Shown here: positions 27,864 through 36,116 of the stretch, piece after piece | How the letters are laid out: every line of letters starts with the position of its first letter | How positions within the stretch are numbered: position 1 is the first letter of the stretch | Origin: an uncultured Porticoccus sp. | GTDB lineage: Bacteria; Pseudomonadota; Gammaproteobacteria; Pseudomonadales; Porticoccaceae | Length of the DNA stretch: 64,000 bases | Assembly (NCBI RefSeq): GCF_913061305.1 | Contig: NZ_CAJXST010000008.1 | Span: forward strand, 85,264 to 149,263 | Direction of reading: 5' to 3' | Notes under the pieces: generated by a model | Databases searched by the model: none | What the model was told of the DNA's origin: nothing | Seen by the model: the letters and a program-made list of their open reading frames with translations, nothing else | Made by a program: the position numbers and the translations under genes

Positions 27864-28540
27864 GCTAACCGGCCACCCCTGGCCAGAAAAGTTTCCCGAT
27901 TGATACTGAAAAAGCGTACCCGGTCACCCACCTGAAGCGGCATGCTGGGTTCGCTGAGGGGATCGAACATCCGCTCCGGACAAAGGCCAATCAAATTCCA
28001 GCCACCGGGGGAGTCCGCGGGATATACCGCAGTCTGTCGCCCGGCTATACCCACGCTACCACAGGGCACCGATGTTCTGGGTGTATCCAGTCGGGGCATG
28101 ACAATGCGCGAATCAACCTCTCCAAGGTAGGCAAAACCCGGCGCAAAACCTATCGCATACACGAGGTATTCCCGGGATTGATGCAGAGCGATCACCTCCT
28201 CCACCGAGACCTTTTTCACGCGACTGATTTCAGCGAGATCCGGCCCGGACTCCATGCTGTAGTAAACAGGCAATTCAACGAGCTTGCCGACTGAACCGGA
28301 AGCAGCTGGTGCGGTGTCCAGCATCTCTGTAATCTTCTGCTCAAGGGTTGCGGCATCGATACACGAGAGATCGAAGATAACTAGTAGCGAGGCATAGGAG
28401 GGCACGAGATCAATCAGCACATCGGCTAACACGGACTCCAGCACAGCCGTTGCCTGTCGAACCCGAGCTGACGTATCCGCTGTCACCACCTGCTCAAAAT
28501 AGATGATCAGCGCATTTTCACTGGCAGGCATAACCCTCAT
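27860..28540 (-). CDS. pxpB: 5-oxoprolinase subunit B (KipI family)
   Basis: 226 residues of the KipI/allophanate hydrolase subunit 1 family: VYYSMESGPDLAEISRV, YLVYAIGFAPGFAYLG and PRTSVPCGSVGIAGRQTAVYPADSPGGWN are all hallmark segments. It works with PxpA and PxpC in ATP-dependent ring opening of 5-oxoproline. It overlaps pxpA by 4 bp upstream and pxpC by 4 bp downstream, so the three are translated as a unit. Confidence 0.93.
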   Translation of the reverse strand: MRVMPASENALIIYFEQVVTADTSARVRQATAVLESVLADVLIDLVPSYASLLVIFDLSCIDAATLEQKITEMLDTAPAASGSVGKLVELPVYYSMESGPDLAEISRVKKVSVEEVIALHQSREYLVYAIGFAPGFAYLGEVDSRIVMPRLDTPRTSVPCGSVGIAGRQTAVYPADSPGGWNLIGLCPERMFDPLSEPSMPLQVGDRVRFFSINRETFLARGGRLA

Positions 28541-29271
28541 TGATCAAGCAGTGCCCGGATTTCACGAATCACCGCAACGCTCTCAGGGTTGTCGCCATGG
28601 ATACACAGGGTATCCGCTTTAATAAGCAGCGAATCGCCATCCTCGGTCGTAACGGATCCATAACGTTTGAGCTGTTTAACCTGCGCAAGCGTCGTTTTTC
28701 TGTCGTGGACCGCACCGGGCTCGGAACGGGGCACCAGCAAGCCATTGCTGTCATAGCGCCGATCGGCAAAGGCCTCAAACCACAGTGTGACGCCCAGTGC
28801 TTCTGCCTCGCGACGGTGCAGCTCGGCCTCGGGAGTGGCTTGCAGGACAAGGTGAATCGGTCGATAAAAACCGGCCACGGATAACATCACTGCACGGCGA
28901 AGTTGATGATCCACCATCATGTCGTTGTATAACGCCCCATGGGGTTTGACATAGGACAGGGACAGGTTTTGCGAACGGCTCATCCCGTCCAGTGCCGCTA
29001 TCTGGTAATGCATGAGCGCAACAAGTTCATCCTTTGAGCAGGTCATGGAACGGCGCCCAAAACCCTCGCGATCAGGGTAGCCGGGGTGTGCGCCAACCAT
29101 CACGCTGTATTTTGCCGCCAGATTGAGCGTCCGCTGTATCATCAGATGATCCCCGGCATGGTAGCCACAGGCAATGCTGGCCTGATGGACATAGGCCATC
29201 ACCGCTTCGTCTGCACCAAGCAATCCGCCCTCAACGGTTTCACCGAGATCGGCGTTCAACATCAATGACAT
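28537..29271 (-). CDS. pxpA: 5-oxoprolinase subunit A (LamB/YcsF family)
   Basis: 244 residues from the ATG at 29271, chosen because GGGAGGT lies 5 bases before it; a TTG two codons earlier is less likely. The N-terminus MSLMLNADLGE and the ACGYHAGDHLMIQRTLNLA and GAHPGYPDREGFGRR segments define the LamB/YcsF family. It is the catalytic-type subunit of the PxpABC 5-oxoprolinase. It lies 25 bp after the DUF1445 gene. Confidence 0.93.
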   Translation of the reverse strand: MSLMLNADLGETVEGGLLGADEAVMAYVHQASIACGYHAGDHLMIQRTLNLAAKYSVMVGAHPGYPDREGFGRRSMTCSKDELVALMHYQIAALDGMSRSQNLSLSYVKPHGALYNDMMVDHQLRRAVMLSVAGFYRPIHLVLQATPEAELHRREAEALGVTLWFEAFADRRYDSNGLLVPRSEPGAVHDRKTTLAQVKQLKRYGSVTTEDGDSLLIKADTLCIHGDNPESVAVIREIRALLDQ

Positions 29272-29296
29272 CACCAACCTCCCTGAAGCCGAGCCA

Positions 29297-30079
29297 TCAC
29301 ATTATCGCCAGCTGGCTGTTGAGCAGGTCGGTCACCAGCATGGAGCCGGGACTGTGAGTAATACACAGCGGTGGTCTGGCCTGCTCCAGCGCAACCTGGG
29401 GCGTTACCCCACAGGCCCAGAAGAGAGGCAACTCATCAGCCTGGATGGTTACCGAATGGCCAAAATCCGGTTCTTCAAGCTGCCCAATACCAATTTGCGC
29501 CGGATCGCCCAGGTGAATCGGGGCGCCATGCATGTTGGGAAACCGGGTACAGACCTGGATGGCCCGGATAGCGTCGGTTGCCTTGAAGGGACGCATACTC
29601 ACCACCATATTGCCACCAAAACGCCCCGCCGAGCGACAGGGTATACTGGTGCGATACATCGGCACGTTGACCCCCTCCGAAATGTTGCGGATTTCAAGGC
29701 CATCGGTCAGCAGTGCCTCTTCAAAGGAAAAGGAACAACCCAGCACAAAAGTCACCAGATCCCGCCGCCAGTAAGCAGTAATATCCACCGGCTCTTCAAC
29801 CAACTGCCCTCGCTCAAAGACGCGATAACAAGGCACATCCGTGCGAATATCCAGCTCGGCGCCCAGTGACGGCAAACTGTACTGACCAGCATCAGAGACC
29901 GCAATCAATGGGCAGGGCTTGGGATTCAACTGACAAAAACGCAAAAATTCACCAGCCCAGTTTTCAGGGAGAATGACCACATTGCCCTGCACATAACCGC
30001 GGCAATGCCCTGAGGTGTGCCCGGTAAACTGACCGGATCGAATAGCCAGTCGTAATTCATGCGGATTGGATATTGGCAT
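29297..30079 (-). CDS. DUF1445/UPF0317 protein, D-glutamate cyclase N-terminal-like
   Basis: 260 residues. Family-defining segments are [17 protein letters not shown] near the N-terminus, [14 protein letters not shown], and [27 protein letters not shown]1445 (UPF0317) is the N-terminal part of the mammalian D-glutamate cyclase. This is the first gene of the minus-strand cluster DUF1445-pxpA-pxpB-pxpC-DUF4392-dat-alr, with AGGAA before its ATG; the promoter should lie in 30080-30264. Alone or with DUF4392 it is predicted to form 5-oxoproline from D-glutamate. Confidence 0.88.
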   Translation of the reverse strand: MPISNPHELRLAIRSGQFTGHTSGHCRGYVQGNVVILPENWAGEFLRFCQLNPKPCPLIAVSDAGQYSLPSLGAELDIRTDVPCYRVFERGQLVEEPVDITAYWRRDLVTFVLGCSFSFEEALLTDGLEIRNISEGVNVPMYRTSIPCRSAGRFGGNMVVSMRPFKATDAIRAIQVCTRFPNMHGAPIHLGDPAQIGIGQLEEPDFGHSVTIQADELPLFWACGVTPQVALEQARPPLCITHSPGSMLVTDLLNSQLAIM

Positions 30080-30264
30080 TTGGAATATTCCTGTCCAGAG
30101 TGACCTTTAACCGACATTCAACCATCGAACACAGCCGATGACCACAGGTAGGTGGCGATCACACATTCCAGGAAGAAGCCTTGTCAACCGCGACGGAGCA
30201 ACCCGGCAACAACCGGTGGCGTACTGTCAAAACAATGTACCACCAGTTGAGGGAGAATGGGTGC

Positions 30265-30783
30265 TTAACCGTCTTCAGGCGGCGCCCACAAATAAGGTTT
30301 GTCGCTTTGTCCACTTCGCAGACAACTTATCGGTGCAGGCCAGGCATTTTTCATGACCTCCTGGAAATCCCGCTGACTCAGATGGAGCAGATGATGGTGG
30401 TCACCTGCCTCAATATAGATATCGAGGCTATCCAGCAAGGCGCTGTCGACAATGACATCCAGCTTGAATGCCTGCCCCAGTCCCGGGATAGCACCTTCGT
30501 TGCAGTCGGGAAAAAGCCCTTTCAGGTCACGCTCATCCACTATTTCATACTCGTGCTGGCGACCGTACTCCAGCCACTCCAGTATCAACTTGTTGGAGGC
30601 GGGGATAACACACATCGCATAATGATCGTTCTGCTTGACGACCACAGCTTTTGCCAGCTTTTCCGGGGGGACATGTGCTTCCCGGGCAGTGGCCATCGAG
30701 TTACTGGTTTGTGCATGTTTCAGCACTTCATAATTAATTTTTTTGCGGCCGAGATAATCAGCCAATACAGGTGAGATACTCAT
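30265..30783 (-). CDS. YbaK/EbsC domain protein (aminoacyl-tRNA deacylase family)
   Basis: 172 residues from the ATG at 30783, fixed by an ideal ribosome site AGGAGGT 8 bases upstream; the frame is open further but the extra sequence is unlike the family. The YbaK fold is seen in KINYEVLKHAQTSNSMATAREAHVPPEKLAKAVVVK, including the catalytic-type lysine. Family members deacylate mischarged tRNAs in trans. It precedes the D-glutamate cyclase operon on the same strand, with a 185-bp gap, so a functional link is unclear. Confidence 0.8.
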   Translation of the reverse strand: MSISPVLADYLGRKKINYEVLKHAQTSNSMATAREAHVPPEKLAKAVVVKQNDHYAMCVIPASNKLILEWLEYGRQHEYEIVDERDLKGLFPDCNEGAIPGLGQAFKLDVIVDSALLDSLDIYIEAGDHHHLLHLSQRDFQEVMKNAWPAPISCLRSGQSDKPYLWAPPEDG

Positions 30784-30985
30784 AATCCGGCACCTCCTGA
30801 TCAGTGTAAACAGGTTATTTTCAGTATAGTTTGACTGGCGCCGTTTCACCCCCACTAAGCACAGAACAATTCGATCTATCGGGTTCACCCCGACAGATGG
30901 AATCCAGCTTAATCCTCTTTTTTACTGCCAATCTCGATCGGGCCATGGCTGGGATACTGAGGATATTATGCATCCCTCGCTGTTG

Positions 30986-31001
30986 TTAAGAATTCTTTAA
31001 G
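30986..31001 (+). promoter_or_regulatory. BqsR-type box TTAAG-N6-TTAAG
   Basis: Direct repeat TTAAG (30986-30990), six bases, TTAAG (30997-31001), 50 bp before the first gene of the ten-gene operon. This is exactly the pattern described for BqsR, the Fe(II)-responsive regulator of Pseudomonas aeruginosa, and is close to the PmrA/QseB box. The operon it precedes encodes an OmpR-type regulator of that subfamily. Confidence 0.65.
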
Positions 31002-31050
31002 TATTAGCCACTACTCTGCAAGGTAACCAGATACCGATCAGGGTATGAAC

Positions 31051-31800
31051 ATGCAAGAAATCAGACAAACCAGCCAGGAATATTCCGACAACATCCAGGC
31101 CAAACAGTGGTTGCACCGATGGCTTGTCCCGGCGCCGGCACTGAACCTGCACCCACCCCATTGTGAAAGCAGCGCGGCCGTACAACAGTATGTCGCCAGA
31201 CAGTTTTTTCAGGCTTATGGCGCCACAGTGCACGAGTTCCTGCCCATCTTCCTCAGTCTGTCCTGTCGGGATCAACTCTCTGCGGTGACAGGCATCCGGC
31301 CCGTCGATGCAAGTCCGTTGTTTCTTGAGCAGTACCTGGACAATCCGATCGAACTGGAAATCAACCGTTATTCGTCTGTACCCGTAGCTCGCCATCAGAT
31401 TGCCGAAATCGGCAATCTGGCCGCCACCCAAAGGGGCTCGAGTCAGCTGCTATTCATTCTGCTGGCGGCCACCCTGCGGCGAGCCAATTTTGAATGGCTG
31501 GTATTTACTGCGACACCACAGGTCAGGAAAGCCATCAGCAAACTGGGATTTGAACTGCACCCTATCGCGGACGCCAGAGCTTCTCGGTTGCAGACATCCA
31601 CCGAGGAGGAATGGGGCAGCTATTACCAGACTCAACCAGTTGTGGTTGCCGGACAGCTGGCACAGGCCATAGACGTAATCAACGAGAGAAAAACGTTGCG
31701 GGCAGCGCTTTCATTTTATGATGCGCGCATTGACAGCCTGGCCAAAGAACAGCTACAGCTCCGTGGGGTAGATAGTGCCGACTATTCTTTCGCGGCTTGA
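31051..31800 (+). CDS. Thermostable hemolysin family protein (GNAT-like fold)
   Basis: 249 residues from the ATG at 31051 (AGGG 7 bases upstream; an ATG 6 bases earlier has no room for a ribosome site). It resembles the thermostable hemolysin family first named in Vibrio: VARQFFQAYGATVHEFLPIFLSL, then LEQYLDNPIELEI and the acetyl-CoA-loop-like EIGNLAATQRGSSQLLFILLA. There is no signal peptide or obvious membrane segment, so an acyltransferase role is more plausible than pore formation. Its 3' end overlaps the acyl ligase gene by 26 bp. Confidence 0.75.
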   Translation: MQEIRQTSQEYSDNIQAKQWLHRWLVPAPALNLHPPHCESSAAVQQYVARQFFQAYGATVHEFLPIFLSLSCRDQLSAVTGIRPVDASPLFLEQYLDNPIELEINRYSSVPVARHQIAEIGNLAATQRGSSQLLFILLAATLRRANFEWLVFTATPQVRKAISKLGFELHPIADARASRLQTSTEEEWGSYYQTQPVVVAGQLAQAIDVINERKTLRAALSFYDARIDSLAKEQLQLRGVDSADYSFAA

Positions 31801-33268
31801 TGGTCTTTATGATGACGACCAGGTTGTCGTCAGAGATGCCACGCAGCGCCTGACATACGGTGCGTTGATACAACGCTGTGGCGATCTGGCTGCCCTGCTG
31901 AAGAAATACCGGATCGGCAGGCTGGCGTTGCACCTCGATAATGGCCCCGACTGGCTGGTGGTTGATCTGGCCAGCCAGCTGGCCGACATCTGCCTGCTCC
32001 CCCTGCCAACCTTTTTCTCCAACAGGCAGGTGCAACATGCTCTGACAGAAACGCCTGTCGATGCCATCGTCACCGGTCCCAACGCTGTGATCGATCTATC
32101 CGGACAGATAGTGGAAACAGTGCAGCTACCCGGTACTGCCGAGCTCTGGCTGAACCGTCTCTCGGCCTGCGAGGACCACGCACTCATTCCTGAGAATACC
32201 GGAAAAATCACTTACACCTCCGGCTCAACCGGTACCCCCAAAGGGGTCTGCCTCAGCAACCAGCAATTGATCGACGAGGCGATGTTCCTCGGCAGTGCTG
32301 TGGGACTATCGAAGCCGCGACACCTCTGTCTGTTGCCTTTGAGCACCCTGCTGGAAAATGTTGCCGGTATTTATGCACCGCTGCTGTTCGGTGGAGAGGT
32401 GATTATCCCCGCCCTGAAGGAAATGGGCATCTCTGGCAGTTCGACAGTTGAACCGTCTGCCCTGATTGAAACCATCAGCAAATACCAACCCAACACCCTG
32501 ATCCTGACACCACAACTCCTGCAACTGCTGGTGGTCAGTGTCCGCAATGGTTGGCAGCCCCCGAAATCACTGAAGTTTGTCGCCGTGGGCGGCGCCAAAG
32601 TGGCGAGTCAATTGCTGATAGAAGCATGGCAATCAGGCATTCCCGCGTACCAGGGCTACGGTCTGTCAGAATGCGCCTCTGTGGTGAGTCTGAATACACC
32701 CCGCGCTCAGATTATCGATAGTTGCGGGAAACCCCTGCAGCACCTGAATGTACAGATTATCGATGGAGAAGTTGTCGTCAGCGGCAATGCCATGCTCGGT
32801 TATGCCAATACTCCCTCAAGCTGGGGACAACAGACTATCCACACCGGTGATCTCGGTTATCTCGATGCCCAGGGCTTTCTGCATATTCTCGGGCGACGCA
32901 AAAACCTGATGATTTCCAGTTACGGCCGCAACATCAACCCGGAGTGGCTGGAATCCGAGTTTCTCGCATCCCCAATCTTTGCAGACTTTATCGTCTTCGG
33001 TGATGCCAAATCACACTGTGTGGCACTGCTGTCGACACGGGATAGCAGCACGACAGATCAACAGATAGATAGCTTCATTCAACAGATCAACCAACAACTG
33101 CCAGATTACGCACGCATCCGGAACTGGCAGAGATTACCCACATTATTGACAAAAACCCCTGCACTGATAACGGACAATGGTCGACCAAAACGGGCAGCCA
33201 TTGCCCAACATTATGCCGGCCAAATTGACCAGCTTTACGACATGCCCGTTGAGGAATTACACGTATGA
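31775..33268 (+). CDS. AMP-forming acyl-CoA/acid ligase (ANL superfamily)
   Basis: 497 residues from a GTG inside the end of the preceding gene. Core motifs are intact: TYTSGSTGTPKG (residues 146-157) for ATP binding, YQGYGLSECASVVS, TGDLGYLD, and the C-terminal catalytic lysine K472 in NGRPKR. It should activate a carboxylic acid as an acyl adenylate and pass it to CoA or another acceptor, perhaps the neighbouring GNAT-like protein. The acid is unknown. It overlaps the next gene by 4 bp (ATGA). Confidence 0.88.
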   Translation: MPTILSRLDGLYDDDQVVVRDATQRLTYGALIQRCGDLAALLKKYRIGRLALHLDNGPDWLVVDLASQLADICLLPLPTFFSNRQVQHALTETPVDAIVTGPNAVIDLSGQIVETVQLPGTAELWLNRLSACEDHALIPENTGKITYTSGSTGTPKGVCLSNQQLIDEAMFLGSAVGLSKPRHLCLLPLSTLLENVAGIYAPLLFGGEVIIPALKEMGISGSSTVEPSALIETISKYQPNTLILTPQLLQLLVVSVRNGWQPPKSLKFVAVGGAKVASQLLIEAWQSGIPAYQGYGLSECASVVSLNTPRAQIIDSCGKPLQHLNVQIIDGEVVVSGNAMLGYANTPSSWGQQTIHTGDLGYLDAQGFLHILGRRKNLMISSYGRNINPEWLESEFLASPIFADFIVFGDAKSHCVALLSTRDSSTTDQQIDSFIQQINQQLPDYARIRNWQRLPTLLTKTPALITDNGRPKRAAIAQHYAGQIDQLYDMPVEELHV

Positions 33269-33957
33269 ACGCACTAACATCCCCCCCTTTTTTCGATACG
33301 CTGACAACAGCAACAGACGCAGACAAAAGCCAACTGCTCACGGCACCCATTATCCAGCGAGGTCTTGAGGGCCGTATCGATATCGATGACTACCTCGGGT
33401 TTCTGCAACAGGCCTACCATCATGTCAAACACACCGTGCCACTACTGATGGCAGTGGGCTCCCGGTTACCGGAGGAGCAGGAGTGGTTGCGCCTGGCGGT
33501 AGCGGAATACATCGAAGAAGAAATCGGCCATCAGGAGTGGATTCTCAACGACATTGCCGCCTGCGGCTATGACAGTGACGCGGTCAGACGTGGCCAACCC
33601 AATCCCGCAACCGAACTGATGGTCGCCTACGCTTACGATACTGTTATGCGCGTCAACCCGGCGGGCTTCTTTGGCATGGTTCACGTACTTGAAGGCACCA
33701 GCGTCAGTATCGCCGAAACCGTTGCCGACAATGTCCGCGGGACCCTGGGGCTTCCCCAAAATGCCTTTTCCTACCTGTATTCCCACGGTTCACTGGATAA
33801 GGAACATGTCGCCTTTTTTGAGGACCTGATGAACCGGGTTGACTCACCGCAGGACCAGGCACAGATCATTCACTCAGCCAGGATGTTTTATCAACTTTAT
33901 GGCGACCTGTTCCGTTCGCTCGACGGTGTTTCCCACAATATTCCACGCAGGGCCTGA
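33265..33957 (+). CDS. Haem-oxygenase-like iron-containing redox protein (HDO/TenA-like)
   Basis: 230 residues, all-helical, of the TenA/PqqC/haem-oxygenase-like superfamily. A six-residue diiron ligand set can be proposed: E81 or E86, H89, E143, H174, D178 and H181, the last three in the H-X3-D-X2-H arrangement of diiron oxidases such as CADD. HDO enzymes carry out oxidative C-C cleavage, N-oxygenation or decarboxylation of small molecules. The gene is coupled to the acyl ligase (4-bp overlap) and followed by an SDR, implying a shared pathway. Substrate and reaction are not known. Confidence 0.8.
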   Translation: MNALTSPPFFDTLTTATDADKSQLLTAPIIQRGLEGRIDIDDYLGFLQQAYHHVKHTVPLLMAVGSRLPEEQEWLRLAVAEYIEEEIGHQEWILNDIAACGYDSDAVRRGQPNPATELMVAYAYDTVMRVNPAGFFGMVHVLEGTSVSIAETVADNVRGTLGLPQNAFSYLYSHGSLDKEHVAFFEDLMNRVDSPQDQAQIIHSARMFYQLYGDLFRSLDGVSHNIPRRA

Positions 33958-33969
33958 CAGGGACGCAAC

Positions 33970-34779
33970 ATGGAACTGAACAACAAAGTAATTTTACTGA
34001 CGGGGGCTACCGGGGGCATTGGTTGTGCGGTGGCCCGGGCATTGGCCGAGCAAGGAGCCAGCCTCAGGCTGGTTGGCCGAAACACTTCATCACTGAACCA
34101 GCTTGCCGGTCAATTAACGGGAAATCACCAAATAATCGTGGCGGATATCGGCACCTCTCAGGGTCGACATGACATCCTGTCAGGGTGTATCGATGGCGGC
34201 GGCATTGACCTGCTGATCAATCTGGCAGGCACAACAACATTTCAATGCTTCGAGCACCAGCCTGAAGAGAGTATCGAACAGATACTCAGTACAAACCTGA
34301 TTGCCCCCATGTTATTGACAAAACAGCTGATCCCCCTCCTGAACAATAGACCGGAGTCAGCCGTGGTCAACATCGGCTCGACCTATGGCAGCATCGGCCA
34401 CCCCGGCTACGTCGCCTATTGTGCCAGTAAATCGGGCCTGAAAGGCTTTACCGAGGCGCTGCGCAGGGAACTCTGCGACACTGCCATCCAGGTTTTTTAC
34501 CTGGCCCCCAGAGCGACGGACACCAGCTTGAATTCGCCCGCCGCCAATGACTTGAATCACGCCCTTGGCAATAAGGTAGATTCACCGGAACAGGTCGCTG
34601 ATACGCTGGTGAAACTGGTCAAATCCAACCGGCATTGTCGGTTCATGGGATGGCCGGAAAAACTGTTTGTGAAAATTAACGCCCTGCTTCCGAGACTGGT
34701 TGACCGCGCACTGGTAAAAAAAATGCCGCTCATCAAACAAATTCTCAACAACCACGAAACGACTAAAATCAACACCTAG
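33970..34779 (+). CDS. Short-chain dehydrogenase/reductase
   Basis: 269 residues. The Rossmann cofactor motif is TGATGGIG (11-18), NAG is replaced by NLAG (84-87), and the catalytic tyrosine and lysine are Y150 and K154 in YCASK, with the serine in VNIGS. R33/R37-type residues after strand 2 (LRLVGRN) suggest NADP(H). It starts 12 bp after the diiron gene, so it is likely to reduce or oxidise the product of that enzyme or of the acyl ligase. Confidence 0.88.
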   Translation: MELNNKVILLTGATGGIGCAVARALAEQGASLRLVGRNTSSLNQLAGQLTGNHQIIVADIGTSQGRHDILSGCIDGGGIDLLINLAGTTTFQCFEHQPEESIEQILSTNLIAPMLLTKQLIPLLNNRPESAVVNIGSTYGSIGHPGYVAYCASKSGLKGFTEALRRELCDTAIQVFYLAPRATDTSLNSPAANDLNHALGNKVDSPEQVADTLVKLVKSNRHCRFMGWPEKLFVKINALLPRLVDRALVKKMPLIKQILNNHETTKINT

Positions 34780-34790
34780 AGACTCACATT

Positions 34791-35447
34791 ATGAAACACA
34801 CCATTAAAAACATCATGGCAAGTTCTGTGGCGCTGCTTGCACTGACTGCCAGTACGGGCTGGGCGGGTGTCACAGAGGAAATCAGCACCCTGCAAAAACG
34901 CTGGGCTGAGGTCAACTATCAAATGGAGGGCGAGGCACAGAGCGATGCATTTGCCTCTCTCGCAACAGAGGCCGACGCTGTTGTCTCAAAATACCCCAAC
35001 AGTGCAGCCCCGCTAATCTGGCGTGGTATTATCAAATCCACTTATGCAGGTGCCAAAGGTGGTCTCGGCGCGTTATCGCTGGCCAAGTCGTCGAAAGCCG
35101 ACCTGGAAGCGGCATTGGCGATAGACCCTCGGGCATTGGATGGATCAGCCTATACCAGTCTGGGCACGCTCTACTGCCATGTGCCGGGCTGGCCGATTGG
35201 TTTTGGCGATGACAAAAAAGCGGAGAAATTGCTACTTAAAGCGCTGGCCATCAACCCCGACGGGATAGACAGCAATTACTTTTACGCCGACTACCTGATC
35301 GGGAAAAAACGTTACCAGGATGCCAGGTCTTATTTACTTAAGGCAAAAAAGGCAGCACCGCGCATTAACCGACCATTGGCCGATGCCGGGCGGCAAAAGG
35401 AAATTAGCCAGGCACTGGCCGTTATTGAACAGAAACTGGGAAGCTAA
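34791..35447 (+). CDS. Exported TPR-repeat protein
   Basis: 218 residues with a signal peptide (cleavage near STGWAG, residue 25) and several tetratricopeptide-like helical repeats in the mature part, for example KKAEKLLLKALAINPDGIDSN and RYQDARSYLLKAKKAAP. It is predicted periplasmic. It lies 11 bp after the SDR and 9 bp before the response regulator gene. Such TPR proteins are usually scaffolds; a role in sensing or assembly with the sensor kinase is a guess. Confidence 0.8.
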   Translation: MKHTIKNIMASSVALLALTASTGWAGVTEEISTLQKRWAEVNYQMEGEAQSDAFASLATEADAVVSKYPNSAAPLIWRGIIKSTYAGAKGGLGALSLAKSSKADLEAALAIDPRALDGSAYTSLGTLYCHVPGWPIGFGDDKKAEKLLLKALAINPDGIDSNYFYADYLIGKKRYQDARSYLLKAKKAAPRINRPLADAGRQKEISQALAVIEQKLGS

Positions 35448-35456
35448 TCAGCACAA

Positions 35457-36116
35457 ATGCAAATTCTGTTGGTAGAAGATGATCAACCGCTGGCCCAGGG
35501 GCTTAAAGCAGCCCTGAGCAGACAGCATTACTCTGTAAATCATGTGGATACGGGAAGAGCCTGTATTCATGTAGTGGAAACAGAACCACCGGATATCATT
35601 ATCCTGGATATCGGTTTACCTGATATCAATGGCCTGAAAGTCCTCGAATCAATTCGCAGCCGATCGGCTGCGTTGCCGGTATTACTGCTGACAGCCAGAG
35701 ATACCCTGCACGACAAGGTGACCGGGCTGGACTCCGGAGCCGACGATTATCTGGCAAAACCCTTTGAGATGAGCGAACTCCTGGCCCGCCTGAGGGTGCT
35801 CGAGCGCCGACTCAGTTCAGTCAAATCGACCAAAATCACAATTGGCCCGGTTACTCTGGATACCAGCGATCAGTCAGTGACCTGTCGGGGTGAACCTGAG
35901 GAGCTGTCGCGCCGGGAATATATGTTACTGAAGGCGTTGATGGAAAATGCCGGCCGGATAATGACCCGAAACACGCTGGATGCCAGACTTTACAGCTGGG
36001 GTGAAGAAATATGCAGTAACGCGCTGGAAGTACACATACACCATCTCAGGAAGAAACTGGGTGCCGACTTCATCAAAACTGTGCGCGGCGTCGGTTACAA
36101 GGTCACGGCCCCGTGA
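35457..36116 (+). CDS. OmpR-family response regulator (QseB/PmrA/BqsR-like)
   Basis: 219 residues. The receiver domain has the acidic pair E7-D8-D9 and the phosphoacceptor D51 (LDIGLPDINGL), with the T and K switch residues in LLTARD and YLAKPF. A winged-helix effector domain follows (RREYMLLKALMENAGRIMT ... HIHHLRKKLG). The subfamily is that of QseB, PmrA and BqsR, which bind TTAA-containing direct repeats. Such a repeat stands before the operon, suggesting autoregulation. It overlaps the kinase start by 4 bp (GTGA). Confidence 0.92.
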   Translation: MQILLVEDDQPLAQGLKAALSRQHYSVNHVDTGRACIHVVETEPPDIIILDIGLPDINGLKVLESIRSRSAALPVLLLTARDTLHDKVTGLDSGADDYLAKPFEMSELLARLRVLERRLSSVKSTKITIGPVTLDTSDQSVTCRGEPEELSRREYMLLKALMENAGRIMTRNTLDARLYSWGEEICSNALEVHIHHLRKKLGADFIKTVRGVGYKVTAP

